From Microvirga terrestris (GTDB lineage Bacteria; Pseudomonadota; Alphaproteobacteria; Rhizobiales; Beijerinckiaceae): a DNA stretch of 64,000 nt. The stretch covers positions 542,539-606,538 of the forward strand of contig NZ_JADQDN010000002.1 of NCBI RefSeq assembly GCF_015694425.1, in the 5' to 3' direction. The notes under the pieces are model-generated. The model did no database searches. It saw only the letters and a list, made by a program, of their open reading frames with translations, and had not been told where the DNA came from. The position numbers and the translations under genes were made by a program. Shown here in pieces: positions 28,068 to 36,386 of this stretch. The stretch's first letter is position 1, and every line of letters starts with the position of its first letter.

Positions 28068-29045
28068 ATGATTCTCAAATGCGGAACGGTTCAGTTTCAC
28101 CATAAGGCCAATGACAAGGCCTATAACATGTCGGTGGTTGAGCGCTTCTGCCGGGAGGCCGCCGGGCGGCAGGTGAAAATTCTCGCTTTTCCCGAGATGT
28201 GCCTCACGGGCTACTGGCATGTGCGGGACCTTCCCCGTGAGCCCATCGAGGCGCTCTCGGAAGCCGTTCCATCAGGGCCCTCGACTCAGACGGTCCTCAA
28301 GCTCGCGGCACAATTCGACATGGCCATTGGCGTCGGCCTGATCGAGCGGTCAGACGATGGAAGGCTTTTCAACACCTATGTCGTGTGCATGCCCGACGGA
28401 CAGGTGCATCGTCACCGCAAGCTCCACGCGTTCGAGAACGATTGCATCGCGAGCGGCGACAGCTACACGGTGTTCGACACGCCCTGGGGCGTGAAGGTCG
28501 GCGTTCTCATCTGCTGGGATAACAACCTCGTCGAGAACGCCCGCGCCACGGCCCTGCTCGGCGCCGATATCGTCATGGCGCCGCACCAGACCGGCGGCTG
28601 CCATTCCCGCAGCCCGCAGGCCATGGGGTTGATCGACCCTGGGCTCTGGGAAAACCGGCATAATGATCCGGAGGCGATCGAAGCGGAGTTCCGAGGCCCC
28701 AAGGGACGCGAATGGCTTCTGCGCTGGCTGCCTGCCCGCGCCCATGACAACGGCTACTTCCTGCTGTTTGCCAACGGCGTCGGAGAGGATGACGGCGAGG
28801 TGCGCACCGGCAACGCCATGATCATCGATTGCTATGGGCGGATCATCGCGGAAACCTGGAAAGCCGAGGATGCTCTGGTCGTCGCGGATCTCGACCTCGA
28901 CCTCCTGCCGCTCGCCACCGGCCGCCGCTGGATCCGCGGCCGCCGCCCGGACCTCTACGGGCTTCTCACGCAGCCGCAGGGGCATGAACTCGCCCCGCGG
29001 CTGGCACGATTCTCGGAGGCTCCTGTGGTGAAGACGGTGGAGTAA
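28068..29045 (+). CDS. Carbon-nitrogen hydrolase (nitrilase superfamily)
   Basis: 325 residues. The Glu-Lys-Cys triad is visible: Glu in LAFPEMCLTGYW, Lys in VHRHRKLHAFE and Cys in VGVLICWDNNLVENAR. The rest has the alpha-beta-beta-alpha nitrilase fold with a moderately long insertion (TGGCHSRSPQAMGLIDPGLW). Relatives hydrolyse N-carbamoyl compounds, amides or nitriles. No pathway partner is adjacent, so the substrate is open. The start at 28068 follows AGAGG at a long spacing; an ATG eight codons upstream is less likely. Confidence 0.9.
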   Translation: MILKCGTVQFHHKANDKAYNMSVVERFCREAAGRQVKILAFPEMCLTGYWHVRDLPREPIEALSEAVPSGPSTQTVLKLAAQFDMAIGVGLIERSDDGRLFNTYVVCMPDGQVHRHRKLHAFENDCIASGDSYTVFDTPWGVKVGVLICWDNNLVENARATALLGADIVMAPHQTGGCHSRSPQAMGLIDPGLWENRHNDPEAIEAEFRGPKGREWLLRWLPARAHDNGYFLLFANGVGEDDGEVRTGNAMIIDCYGRIIAETWKAEDALVVADLDLDLLPLATGRRWIRGRRPDLYGLLTQPQGHELAPRLARFSEAPVVKTVE

Positions 29046-29058
29046 AGGCAGCCCTATT

Positions 29059-29094
29059 GTCATTCCGGAGCCGCGCAGCAGAGCCCGGAGTGAC
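29059..29094. repeat. Short copy of the GTCATTCCGG/CCGGAGTGAC palindrome
   Basis: GTCATTCCGG and CCCGGAGTGAC form inverted ends around a short CG-rich middle, between the convergent nitrilase and pdeM genes. A short variant of the family seen at 16458. Confidence 0.65.
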
Positions 29095-29110
29095 AGTGGA
29101 AGCCTGTACC

Positions 29111-29812
29111 CTAATCCCGGCAGAGCATCGACTTCGCGATGGCGAAAATCCGCTCCGTGCCGATCAGATGCGCGGTGAAGCCGTTGGCGAAGAGCGGCTT
29201 GAACGCCGCATCGCAGGCATTCAGCCCGCCCGCATAGGCGCCCAGCGCCGGCATCACGCAGCGGCTACCATCCGTGAGGAAGCAGCGCCGGCGAGTCGAG
29301 CGCCCGCGCATCACCACCTTGCCGACCGGATGCAGATGGCCGGCGACCTCAACCTGCTCGCCTGCCATGGGTTCGTGGCGAAGCGTCAGCGAGCCGAGCG
29401 CCATCTCCTCCACCACCTGCCCGCCGATGCTGTCAGGCAGGATCCGGTCATGGTTGCCTGTGACCCAGATCCAGTCGCGGCCCTGCTGCACCTGCGTGAG
29501 CGTGGTGCGCTCCTCGGTCCCGAGGCGCTCCGGCCCGCCGATGTCGTGAAAACTGTCGCCGAGCGCGATCACGGTCTTCGGGTTGAAGCGGAACACTGCG
29601 TCGGAGAGAGCAAGAAGCGTCTCGCGGGTGTCGTAGGGCGGCAGCATCATGCCGCGCCGGGCAAAGGACGAGCCCTTCTCGAAATGGAGATCAGCCACGA
29701 GCAATGCATCGTGGGCCGGCAGATACATCGCCCCCGTCAGGTCGAGCAGCGCCAGCTGCCCCTTGAGCTCGATTTCGTGCGTTGTCTGTTTGTTCTTCTG
29801 CAATGCCGTCAC
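29111..29812 (-). CDS. pdeM: Ligase-associated DNA damage response endonuclease PdeM
   Basis: 233 residues. Calcineurin-type metallophosphoesterase motifs run in order: LVADLHFEKGSSFARRG, ALGDSFHDIGG, VTGNHDR and VAGHLHPVGK. The length and the ARRGMMLPPYDTRETL segment are those of PdeM, the partner of the ligase-associated Lhr-like helicase. In related bacteria the helicase, PdeM, exonuclease and ATP-dependent ligase form one damage-response set. The gene overlaps the helicase stop by 4 nt, so the two are translationally coupled. Confidence 0.93.
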   Translation of the reverse strand: MTALQKNKQTTHEIELKGQLALLDLTGAMYLPAHDALLVADLHFEKGSSFARRGMMLPPYDTRETLLALSDAVFRFNPKTVIALGDSFHDIGGPERLGTEERTTLTQVQQGRDWIWVTGNHDRILPDSIGGQVVEEMALGSLTLRHEPMAGEQVEVAGHLHPVGKVVMRGRSTRRRCFLTDGSRCVMPALGAYAGGLNACDAAFKPLFANGFTAHLIGTERIFAIAKSMLCRD

Positions 29813-32457
29813 GCCAAAGCCTCGTCGAGAAGCGCTGCTTCCGCCTCGGCCAGAATCTCGTCCGCATTGTCGCTATAGACGCGCTCGCGGCCGATCTCCA
29901 GCATGACGGACACGCTCAAAGGAGAAACCCGGTCGAGCGGCTTGTGGATGATTCGCCCCCGGATGCGCTCAAGCATCATGCCGAGGCGCCTCACGTCGAG
30001 GAGTCCCGTTGCCGCATCCGCCCGGGCGGCGCGCAGCAGAACGTGATCGGGCTCGTGCTTGCGCAGCACGTCGTAGACGAGGTCGGTGGAAATCGTCACC
30101 TGCCGGCCGGTCTTCTTCTCCCCCGGGAACCGGCGCTCGATCAGCCCGGCAATGACCGCGCATTGCCGGAAGGTGCGCTTCATCAGGGAGGATTCGGCGA
30201 GCCAATCCTCCAAATCGTCGCCCAGCATGTCCTCGGAGAACAGCTCGTCCAGGAACCCGGGCTCCCGCGCCGCGCGGCCTGCGATGTCGCCCGAGGCATA
30301 GACCGCGATGCCGTAATCGTTGGCCACGAAGCCGAGGGGCTTGAGCTTGGCGCGTTCCAGGCGGCGGGTGAGCAGCATGCCGAGCGTCTGGTGCGCGAGC
30401 CTGCCCTCGAAGGGAAAGCAGGTCATGTAGAAGCGGTTGCTGCGCGGAAAGGTCTCGACCAGGAGGTCGCGCTGTCCCGGCACGATGGAGCGGCGGCGCT
30501 GCTGCAAAAGCCACTCGGTCATCTGCGGCGGCAGACGGTCCCACTCGAACGGGTCGGCGAGGATCGCGCGGACGCGAGCCGCCAGGAAGGTCGAGAGCGG
30601 GAACTTGCCGCCTTCATAAGACGGGATCATCGGGTCGGTGCCGGCGCCCGCGCGGGTGGCGAGGACCTCGTCCTCGGAGATGCCCTCGAAGCGCAGCACC
30701 TCGCCGGCGAAGAGAAACGTGTCGCCGGGCGTCAGCGTCTCGGCGAAATATTCCTCGATCTCGCCGAGGATTCTTCCGCGTGGCAGTACGGTACCGGGCC
30801 GCGAGCGCATGCTCTTGCCGAGGCGCACCTTGATCATACTCGACTCGACGATGGTGCCGACGTTCAACCGGTATTGCTGCGCCACCCTGGCATCGCGCAC
30901 GCGCCACAAACCATCGTTGCCCTTCACGATCTTGGCGAAGCGCTCATAGGCCCGAAGGGCATAACCGCCCGTTGCCACGAAAGCCACGCAGGCCTCGAAA
31001 TCCTCCCACGTCAGCCCGGCATAGGGCGCGGCGGAGCGCACCTCCTCGTACAAATCCGCGAGATCGAAAGGCCCGGCGCAGGCCATGCCGAGGATATGCT
31101 GGCACAGCACGTCGAGGGCACCGATGCGCGCATCCGGCGTATCCTGCGCGGCCTCGTGGACCGCATCGAGCGCGGCACGGCATTCGAGGATTTCGAAGCG
31201 GTTGGCCGGCACGAGATAGGCTTCCGACGGCTCGTCCATGCGGTGGTTCGAGCGGCCGATGCGCTGCATGATGCGGGACGCGCCCTTCGGCGCGCCCACA
31301 TTCACCACGAGGTCCACATCGCCCCAGTCGATGCCGAGATCGAGCGTCGCCGTGCAAACGACCGCCTTGAGCCTTCCCGCCGCCATCGCCTCCTCGACGC
31401 GCCGGCGCTGCGACACGTCGAGCGAACCGTGGTGGAGCGCGATGGCGAGGTTATCGTCGTTGAGCTTCCACAGCTCCTGGAACGTGTATTCCGCCTGCAG
31501 GCGCGTATTGACGAAGACAAGCGTTGTCTTGTGCGAGCGGATGAGATCGTAGATGGCCGGCATCGACAGGGACGCCGTGTGGCCGGCAAGCGGCAGGCGC
31601 TCGTCGAGGTCGAGCATGCGGATGTCGGGCTGCGCGCCGCCCTGCACGACGACGAGATCGGCGAGTCGTTCTTCACCCTCCCCTTGAGGGGGAGGGTCGG
31701 AGCGCGTCAGCGCGCCGGGGTGGGGTGGCACCGCGACATTCGGGGAAGTCGCGTTTCCCACCCCCTCCCGCACCTGCGGTGCGACCTCCCCCCTCAAGGG
31801 GGAGGTGTTCGCGGCGCGCTGCGGCACGAGATAGCGCCTGAGATCATCCGGCTCGCGCACCGTGGCCGACAGCCCTACGGCTGTCGCCTGCGGGGCGATC
31901 ATCATCAGCCGTGCGAGGCCGAGCGACAGGAGGTCGCCGCGCTTCGAGGTCACGAGGGAGTGCAGCTCGTCCAGCACCACGCGCCGCAGATCCTTGAAAA
32001 ATTCCTGCGCCTCCGCGTGCGCCAGCAGCAGCGCCAGCTGCTCAGGCGTGGTGAGCAGGATGTCCGGCGGCCGCTCGATCTGGCGGGCGCGCTTGTGGGA
32101 GGGCGTATCGCCGGTGCGCGTTTCGACCCGGATAGGAAGCGCCATCTCGGCCACTGGAATCTCGAGGTTGCGGGCGACGTCGGTCGCCAGCGCCTTCAGG
32201 GGCGAGATGTAGAGGGTATGGAGCCCTCGCCTGTCCTTGGCCGTGCCTCGGCTCGGCCCCCGTTCCGCCAGCTCCACAAGGCTCGGCAGGAACCCGGCGA
32301 GCGTCTTGCCTGCGCCTGTCGGCGCCACGAGCAGCACCGAGCGGCCTTGCCCAGCCTTGGCGAGCAGGTCCAGCTGGTGCTCCCTCGGCTTCCAGCCGCG
32401 GCTCTTGAACCAGTCACGAAAGGTCTTGGGGAGAAGGGAGGCGGAGACTCGAGACAT
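29809..32457 (-). CDS. Ligase-associated DNA damage response DEXH-box helicase (Lhr-like), with in-frame repeat insertion
   Basis: 882 residues. RecA-like domain 1 carries APTGAGKT (residues 45-52), the LDELH DEXH box near 163 and VGLSATV motif III; domain 2 has FVNTRLQAEYTFQELW, ATLDLGIDWGDVDLVV and QRIGRSNHR. Winged-helix and Lhr-core parts follow. Residues 217-262 are a low-complexity insert (NTSPLRGEVAP...PPPQGEGE) encoded by a palindromic repeat between the normal RRYLVPQ and RLADLV segments; it makes the protein longer than usual. Lhr-like helicases unwind 3' to 5' and act with PdeM, exonuclease and ligase in crosslink/oxidative damage repair. A one-mismatch LexA-like box lies at 32486-32500. 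Confidence 0.93.
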   Translation of the reverse strand: MSRVSASLLPKTFRDWFKSRGWKPREHQLDLLAKAGQGRSVLLVAPTGAGKTLAGFLPSLVELAERGPSRGTAKDRRGLHTLYISPLKALATDVARNLEIPVAEMALPIRVETRTGDTPSHKRARQIERPPDILLTTPEQLALLLAHAEAQEFFKDLRRVVLDELHSLVTSKRGDLLSLGLARLMMIAPQATAVGLSATVREPDDLRRYLVPQRAANTSPLRGEVAPQVREGVGNATSPNVAVPPHPGALTRSDPPPQGEGEERLADLVVVQGGAQPDIRMLDLDERLPLAGHTASLSMPAIYDLIRSHKTTLVFVNTRLQAEYTFQELWKLNDDNLAIALHHGSLDVSQRRRVEEAMAAGRLKAVVCTATLDLGIDWGDVDLVVNVGAPKGASRIMQRIGRSNHRMDEPSEAYLVPANRFEILECRAALDAVHEAAQDTPDARIGALDVLCQHILGMACAGPFDLADLYEEVRSAAPYAGLTWEDFEACVAFVATGGYALRAYERFAKIVKGNDGLWRVRDARVAQQYRLNVGTIVESSMIKVRLGKSMRSRPGTVLPRGRILGEIEEYFAETLTPGDTFLFAGEVLRFEGISEDEVLATRAGAGTDPMIPSYEGGKFPLSTFLAARVRAILADPFEWDRLPPQMTEWLLQQRRRSIVPGQRDLLVETFPRSNRFYMTCFPFEGRLAHQTLGMLLTRRLERAKLKPLGFVANDYGIAVYASGDIAGRAAREPGFLDELFSEDMLGDDLEDWLAESSLMKRTFRQCAVIAGLIERRFPGEKKTGRQVTISTDLVYDVLRKHEPDHVLLRAARADAATGLLDVRRLGMMLERIRGRIIHKPLDRVSPLSVSVMLEIGRERVYSDNADEILAEAEAALLDEALA
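31674..31806. repeat. 133-bp palindromic repeat inserted in the helicase coding sequence
   Basis: The ends are inverted copies: CACCCTCCCCTTGAGGG at 31674 and CCCTCAAGGGGGAGGTG ending at 31806, each also able to fold on itself. The inner GTGGGGTGG and CCCACCCC segments pair as well. The type is common between genes in Hyphomicrobiales; here it lies inside a gene and keeps the frame open. Confidence 0.85.
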
Positions 32458-32485
32458 GAATGCTCAAGATAAGGCTGCCGGAATG

Positions 32486-32500
32486 GTTCCGCTATGGTTG
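32486..32500. promoter_or_regulatory. Imperfect LexA-like box upstream of the Lhr-like helicase
   Basis: GTTC-N7-GTTG, one base off the alphaproteobacterial GTTC-N7-GTTC box, 29 bp before the helicase start. One mismatch makes chance occurrence quite possible. Confidence 0.3.
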
Positions 32501-32515
32501 GGTATCGCCCTCTCT

Positions 32516-32615
32516 GTCATTCCCGGGAGGACGCGTCAGCGGAGGAGAAGGGAAGCCACCCGCACCCTCAGCTTTATGGATCCCCTTCCCTCGCCTTCGG
32601 CTCGCCGGGGATGAC
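32516..32615. repeat. Dispersed palindromic element, GTCATTCCCGG...CCGGGGATGAC
   Basis: The unit starts GTCATTCCCGGGAGGACGC and ends CTCGCCGGGGATGAC between the divergent helicase and SDR genes. The 3' half (GGATCCCCTTCCCTCGCC) resembles the segment at 34588-34636. Confidence 0.7.
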
Positions 32616-32727
32616 ACAAGGCAAAGCCTCAGAACATGTGAACGCCCCTATCTGCCCGCTTGCCATCAGGCCCAGGATCGCTTCAGGTCAGCCAACGCCA
32701 AAAACGATATTTGAGAGGACCAACGCC

Positions 32728-33546
32728 ATGCCGCACGAGACCCAGTTCCAGAATGCCATCGCGGTCGTCACCGGAGGGACGCAAGGGGTGGGCGAGGCCA
32801 TCGCCCGCACGCTGGCCGAGCGCGGCGCCAAGGGCATCGTGATCTGCGGCCGCAACGAGGAGCGCGGGCATGCGGTGGCCCGCGAGATCTCCAACCAGGG
32901 CTGCCACACGGAATTCGTGCGAGCCGATCTCGAAAGCGTGGAGGAAGCGCGCCAGGTCACCGCGCGGGCCGACAGCGTCTTCGGGCGCGTGGACGTGCTG
33001 GTGAACGCCGCCGGCATCACCGACCGCGGCACGATCTTCGACACGACCCCGGAGCTCTTCGACCGCATGTTCGCGGTCAATGTCCGCGCGCCGTTCTTCC
33101 TGATGCAGGAGGCCGCCAAGATCATGCGGCGCGAAAAGATCGAGGGCACGATGGTCAACATCCTGTCCATGTCGGCCCATGGCGGCCAGCCCTTCATCTC
33201 GGCCTATTGCGGCTCGAAGGGCGCGCTTGCGACGCTGACCAAGAACGCCGCCTTCAGCCTCATGCCCTGGCGCATCCGCGTAAACGGCCTCAACATCGGC
33301 TGGATGAACACGCCCGGCGAGGACCGCATCGTGCGTCTCTACCACGGCGCGCAGGATGGCTGGCTCGAGAAGGCCGAGAAGGAACAGCCCTTCGGCCGCC
33401 TCCTGGACCCGCTCGAGGTCGCCCGCGCCGTGGCGTTCCTGACATCCACCGAATCCGGCATGATGACCGGCTCGATCATCGACTTCGACCAGTCAGTGGT
33501 GGGCTGCTACGAGAGCGCGCCGCATCCGTCGATGCCGGCTGAATAA
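32728..33546 (+). CDS. SDR family oxidoreductase
   Basis: 272 residues from the ATG at 32728, 8 nt after AGAGGA. The Rossmann TGGTQGVGEAIARTLAERG glycine motif, the NAAG-type VNAAGIT and the catalytic Ser-Tyr-Lys in NILSMSAHGG and AYCGSKGAL are present. The C-terminal MMTGSIIDFDQSVVG is the usual final strand. It is a classical NAD(P)-dependent dehydrogenase/reductase of unknown substrate. It lies between the two halves of the ligase-associated DNA-damage set but has no evident link to repair. Its stop is 1 nt from the end of the convergent methyltransferase gene. Confidence 0.92.
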   Translation: MPHETQFQNAIAVVTGGTQGVGEAIARTLAERGAKGIVICGRNEERGHAVAREISNQGCHTEFVRADLESVEEARQVTARADSVFGRVDVLVNAAGITDRGTIFDTTPELFDRMFAVNVRAPFFLMQEAAKIMRREKIEGTMVNILSMSAHGGQPFISAYCGSKGALATLTKNAAFSLMPWRIRVNGLNIGWMNTPGEDRIVRLYHGAQDGWLEKAEKEQPFGRLLDPLEVARAVAFLTSTESGMMTGSIIDFDQSVVGCYESAPHPSMPAE

Positions 33547-33547
33547 G

Positions 33548-34477
33548 TCATCGCTGCAGGACGCACAAAAACCCGGGAACCGGCACGCCGCGATCCTCCC
33601 GGGTCGACACCCGCTCGAAGATCACTACTGTGAAACCCGCTGTCTCTGCGAGTTCGCGCAGGTAAGTCTCGCTATGGGCGTAACGAGCATCCTCGCCGAG
33701 GATGAAGCCCTCGCGCTCATGCGCCTGCACGGTAAAGGCAAACAGCCCTTCGCGCTGCAAGACACGGTGCGCCTCGCGGAACGCGGCATCGAGCGCCGCC
33801 ATGTAGACGAACACGTCGGCCGCCACCACGAGGTCGGCCTCCGCGCTGGCGCAGCTTGAGAGAAACGACACGAGCTCGCCCTCGTGCAGGGCATCGTAGA
33901 GCTTCGTCTTCCCAGCCTTCTCCAACATGCCCGGGGAGAGGTCGACGCCTTCGATGGATGAACACAGCCCCTCAAGCGCCTGCGCCATCAGCCCGGTGCC
34001 GCAGCCGAGATCGAGGGCGAGGCCGAAGCGATAATCCAGAGTCTGTTTGGAGCAGGCGCGGCGCAGGGCATCGGCGATCAGCGCCGGCCCGCGATAGTGA
34101 AGGCTCTGGGTCAGGTGCTGGTCGAATTTAGGCGCGTAATCGTCGAAGAGCGCCCGCACATAACCGTCCGTGATCGCCTCGCCGGGCGCCAACGCGCCGA
34201 GCCTGGCGAGGTCGAGGCGTACGCCCAGTTCATCGACAGGCTCCAAGACAAGAGTCTGGCGCAGGGCGCCCACGGCTTCTTCCCGGGCGCCCAGTTCGGC
34301 CAGAGCGCGCCCCAGCATGGCATGGGCGGCCGCAAAATCCGGCGCGAGTTCCAGCACCTGCCGGGCCAGATCGGCAGCGGCCTCGAAGTCGCGCTCGTCG
34401 AAGGCGGCGCGGGCATATTCGTAGCGGCGGTCGGCGCGAAAATCGCCGGTGGATCGGGCGGTCGAGGCTGGCGGCAT
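33548..34477 (-). CDS. TPR-containing class I SAM-dependent methyltransferase
   Basis: About 309 residues. Residues 15-85 form two tetratricopeptide-like repeats (YEYARAAFDERDFEAAADLARQVL, AHAMLGRALAELGAREEAVGAL), followed by a Rossmann methyltransferase domain: LALDLGCGTGLMAQAL (motif I), EGVDLSPGMLEKA (motif II) and DLVVAADVFVYM. This is the TPR-methyltransferase layout seen near DNA-repair and motility genes in alphaproteobacteria. The substrate is unknown. The start is uncertain: 34477 and 34540 are both possible and neither has a good ribosome site. Confidence 0.85.
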   Translation of the reverse strand: MPPASTARSTGDFRADRRYEYARAAFDERDFEAAADLARQVLELAPDFAAAHAMLGRALAELGAREEAVGALRQTLVLEPVDELGVRLDLARLGALAPGEAITDGYVRALFDDYAPKFDQHLTQSLHYRGPALIADALRRACSKQTLDYRFGLALDLGCGTGLMAQALEGLCSSIEGVDLSPGMLEKAGKTKLYDALHEGELVSFLSSCASAEADLVVAADVFVYMAALDAAFREAHRVLQREGLFAFTVQAHEREGFILGEDARYAHSETYLRELAETAGFTVVIFERVSTREDRGVPVPGFLCVLQR

Positions 34478-34788
34478 GAGCGTGTGGATGCGGGAGAGCG
34501 GACAGGCTGTCAATGGTCGGGCAGGCCTCAGTGTAATCATGGACGAGCCGAAAGCGATGGAAGGGGTTCACGATCAAGCGCTGTAGGATGGATTCCCTTC
34601 CCCTGCGATGGCTGCGACATCTCTGGCCGGGAATGACACCATGACTGTCATCCCGGACGGCGCAGTCGATCCGGGATCGCGTGCAGAATAGGGCACGGGT
34701 GCCCTTCCCCCTCTGCGGGAGGGAGTGGTCAGGATAATCACGGCCCCTCTCCCGCAGAGGGGAGAGGGCATAGCCCCGCGGTGAACAT

Positions 34789-34803
34789 GTTCCTATTTTG
34801 TTC
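34789..34803. promoter_or_regulatory. LexA (SOS) box, GTTC-N7-GTTC
   Basis: An exact match to the alphaproteobacterial LexA direct repeat, with spacer CTATTTT. It abuts the -35 element of the promoter that follows it. GAACATGTTC at 34783-34792 is an additional palindrome overlapping the box. Confidence 0.7.
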
Positions 34804-34832
34804 TTGACAATCGTCCTAAGCTCGGCTATAGC
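34804..34832 (+). promoter_or_regulatory. Strong sigma70-like promoter adjoining the LexA box
   Basis: TTGACA (34804-34809), a 17-bp spacer and TATAGC (34827-34832). The promoter points toward the exonuclease-ligase operon 500 bp away. The transcript would carry a long, repeat-rich leader, or end as a short RNA. Confidence 0.65.
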
Positions 34833-35330
34833 TGGGGACATCCTCGCCCGACGAGGGGCGCGCTCGCGAGGCGTCGCAAGAGTGGGGTGGGGAGCGGTCC
34901 CGCCGCAGGTCTCGCACACCTGTGATCGCGGGTGGCCGATCCTGGCTTGATCCAGGTCCGCTGAAACAAACCGCGCGTGACGAGCAGCTTGGCTCTCACA
35001 TTTCCCACACCCATCGAGCCGGGCTGCACGACACGCCTCCCTCGATCCACCTTCAGGCTCGCAGCCCAACGGCTGCGGGCCCCAAGGTGTTGGTTGTTTG
35101 ACAACCAGAGCAACAGCGTCGTCCCGGACGGCAAAGCCGATCCGGGATCGCGAGACCAGTCCAACACTGTCATCCCCGCCTGCGCGGGAATGACAGCGGG
35201 GAGGATCCGCCTCAGCCTGCACCCGATCCCGGATCTCGCTCCGCTCGTCCGAGATGACCGCCGGGAACTCCATCGCACACACCGCTATTCCAATCTGACA
35301 TCCCCCAACCGGACCCTATATTCTTAACCC

Positions 35331-36386
35331 ATGGCGCTGCGTTCCACCGACATCCTCACCCAAACCCCGCAAGGGCTCTATTGCCCCCTCGGCGACTTCC
35401 ACATCGATCCGGTCCGTCCCGTGAAACGGGCGCTGATCACCCATGGCCACTCGGATCATGCCCGCTCGGGGCATCGTTCCGTCATGGCCACGCGGGAGAC
35501 CCTGCGGATCATGGGCGTGCGCTACGGCGAGGACTTCGCCGACTCGACGCAGGAAGCGATCTTGCAGGAGAGCATCCGCATCGGCGATGTGACCGTGCAG
35601 TTTACGCCGGCCGGCCACGTGCTGGGCTCGGCGCAGATCACCATCGAGGCCGGCGGCACCCGGGTCGTCGTGTCGGGCGACTACAAGCGGGCCGAGGACC
35701 CGACCTGCCTGCCTTACGAGGTCGTGCCCTGCGACGTGTTCATCACCGAGGCGACCTTCGGCCTGCCGGTGTTCCGCCACCCGAACACCCGGGCGGAGGT
35801 GCGCAAGCTCATCGATTCCGTTGCCCTGTTTCCGGAACGCGCCCATATCGTCGGGGCCTATGCGCTCGGCAAGGCGCAGCGGGTCATGGCACTCCTGCGC
35901 GAGGAGGGTTACGACCAGCCGATCCATCTTCACGGCGCCATGGAACGCCTGACCGAGTTGTATAAATCGGAAGGCATTCCCCTCGGTGAAACGCCCAAGG
36001 TCGTGGCCGCCGAGCGCTCGAAGCTCGCTGGCGCCATCGTGATCTGCCCGCCCTCCTCGATCCAGGATCTCTGGTCCCGCCGCTTTCCCGATCCCGTCAC
36101 CTGCTTCGCCTCCGGCTGGATGCGGGTACGGGCGCGGGCCCGGCAGAAGGGCGTGGAGCTGCCCCTGGTGATCTCCGACCATTCCGACTGGGACGATCTC
36201 TGCCGCACGATCCAGGAGACGGGCGCCGGCGAGGTCTGGGTCACCCACGGCCAGGAGGACGCCCTGGTCCATTGGTGCACCACTCACGGCATCAAGGCGC
36301 GTCCCCTGCACATGCTGGGCTATGGCGACGAGGGTGAGGCGGAGGAGGCTTCCGCGGCCCCGGCGGATGCGGGAGGCAACGCATGA
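35331..36386 (+). CDS. Ligase-associated DNA damage response exonuclease (metallo-beta-lactamase/beta-CASP)
   Basis: 351 residues. Metallo-beta-lactamase motif 2 appears as ALITHGHSDHARSG; GHVLGSAQITIE, VSGDYKR, DVFITEATFG and the late HSDWDDLCRT are the further metal and beta-CASP motifs. The length matches the exonuclease of the ligase-associated set, related to mRNA 3'-end processing factor/SNM1-type nucleases. It overlaps the ligase start by 4 nt (ATGA). A LexA box with promoter lies 500 bp upstream. The other two members of the set (pdeM and the Lhr-like helicase) are 3 kb away on the opposite strand. Confidence 0.93.
   Translation: MALRSTDILTQTPQGLYCPLGDFHIDPVRPVKRALITHGHSDHARSGHRSVMATRETLRIMGVRYGEDFADSTQEAILQESIRIGDVTVQFTPAGHVLGSAQITIEAGGTRVVVSGDYKRAEDPTCLPYEVVPCDVFITEATFGLPVFRHPNTRAEVRKLIDSVALFPERAHIVGAYALGKAQRVMALLREEGYDQPIHLHGAMERLTELYKSEGIPLGETPKVVAAERSKLAGAIVICPPSSIQDLWSRRFPDPVTCFASGWMRVRARARQKGVELPLVISDHSDWDDLCRTIQETGAGEVWVTHGQEDALVHWCTTHGIKARPLHMLGYGDEGEAEEASAAPADAGGNA

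Larger units (their letters stand above)
34588..35258. repeat. Cluster of palindromic repeats in the 0.85-kb gap
   Basis: Several units are packed here: a GATTCCC...CCGGGAATGAC end (34588-34636), GTCATCCCGGACGGC...CCGGGATCGC (34647-34680), a long inverted repeat CCCTTCCCCCTCTGCGGGAG / CTCCCGCAGAGGGGAGAGGG (34702-34769), and GTCGTCCCGG...GAGATGAC with an inner GTCATCCCCGC/GCGGGAATGAC (35118-35258). Apart from the LexA box/promoter at 34789-34832 I see no gene in this space; the open frames are repeat-derived. Confidence 0.75.

Noticed and set aside
29782..32472. 896-codon open frame on the plus strand
   Set aside because: It is exactly antisense to the Lhr-like helicase, which has all helicase motifs; the plus-strand product is His/Arg-rich with no family pattern. 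It arises from GC-rich codon structure.
31674..35258. Direct and inverted repeats considered as a CRISPR array
   Set aside because: The repeats are palindromes of unequal size without regular spacing or unique spacers, and no cas gene is present.
34230..35282. 350-codon minus-strand frame over the repeat-rich gap
   Set aside because: Its content is translated palindromic repeat plus an out-of-frame part of the methyltransferase; no family features.
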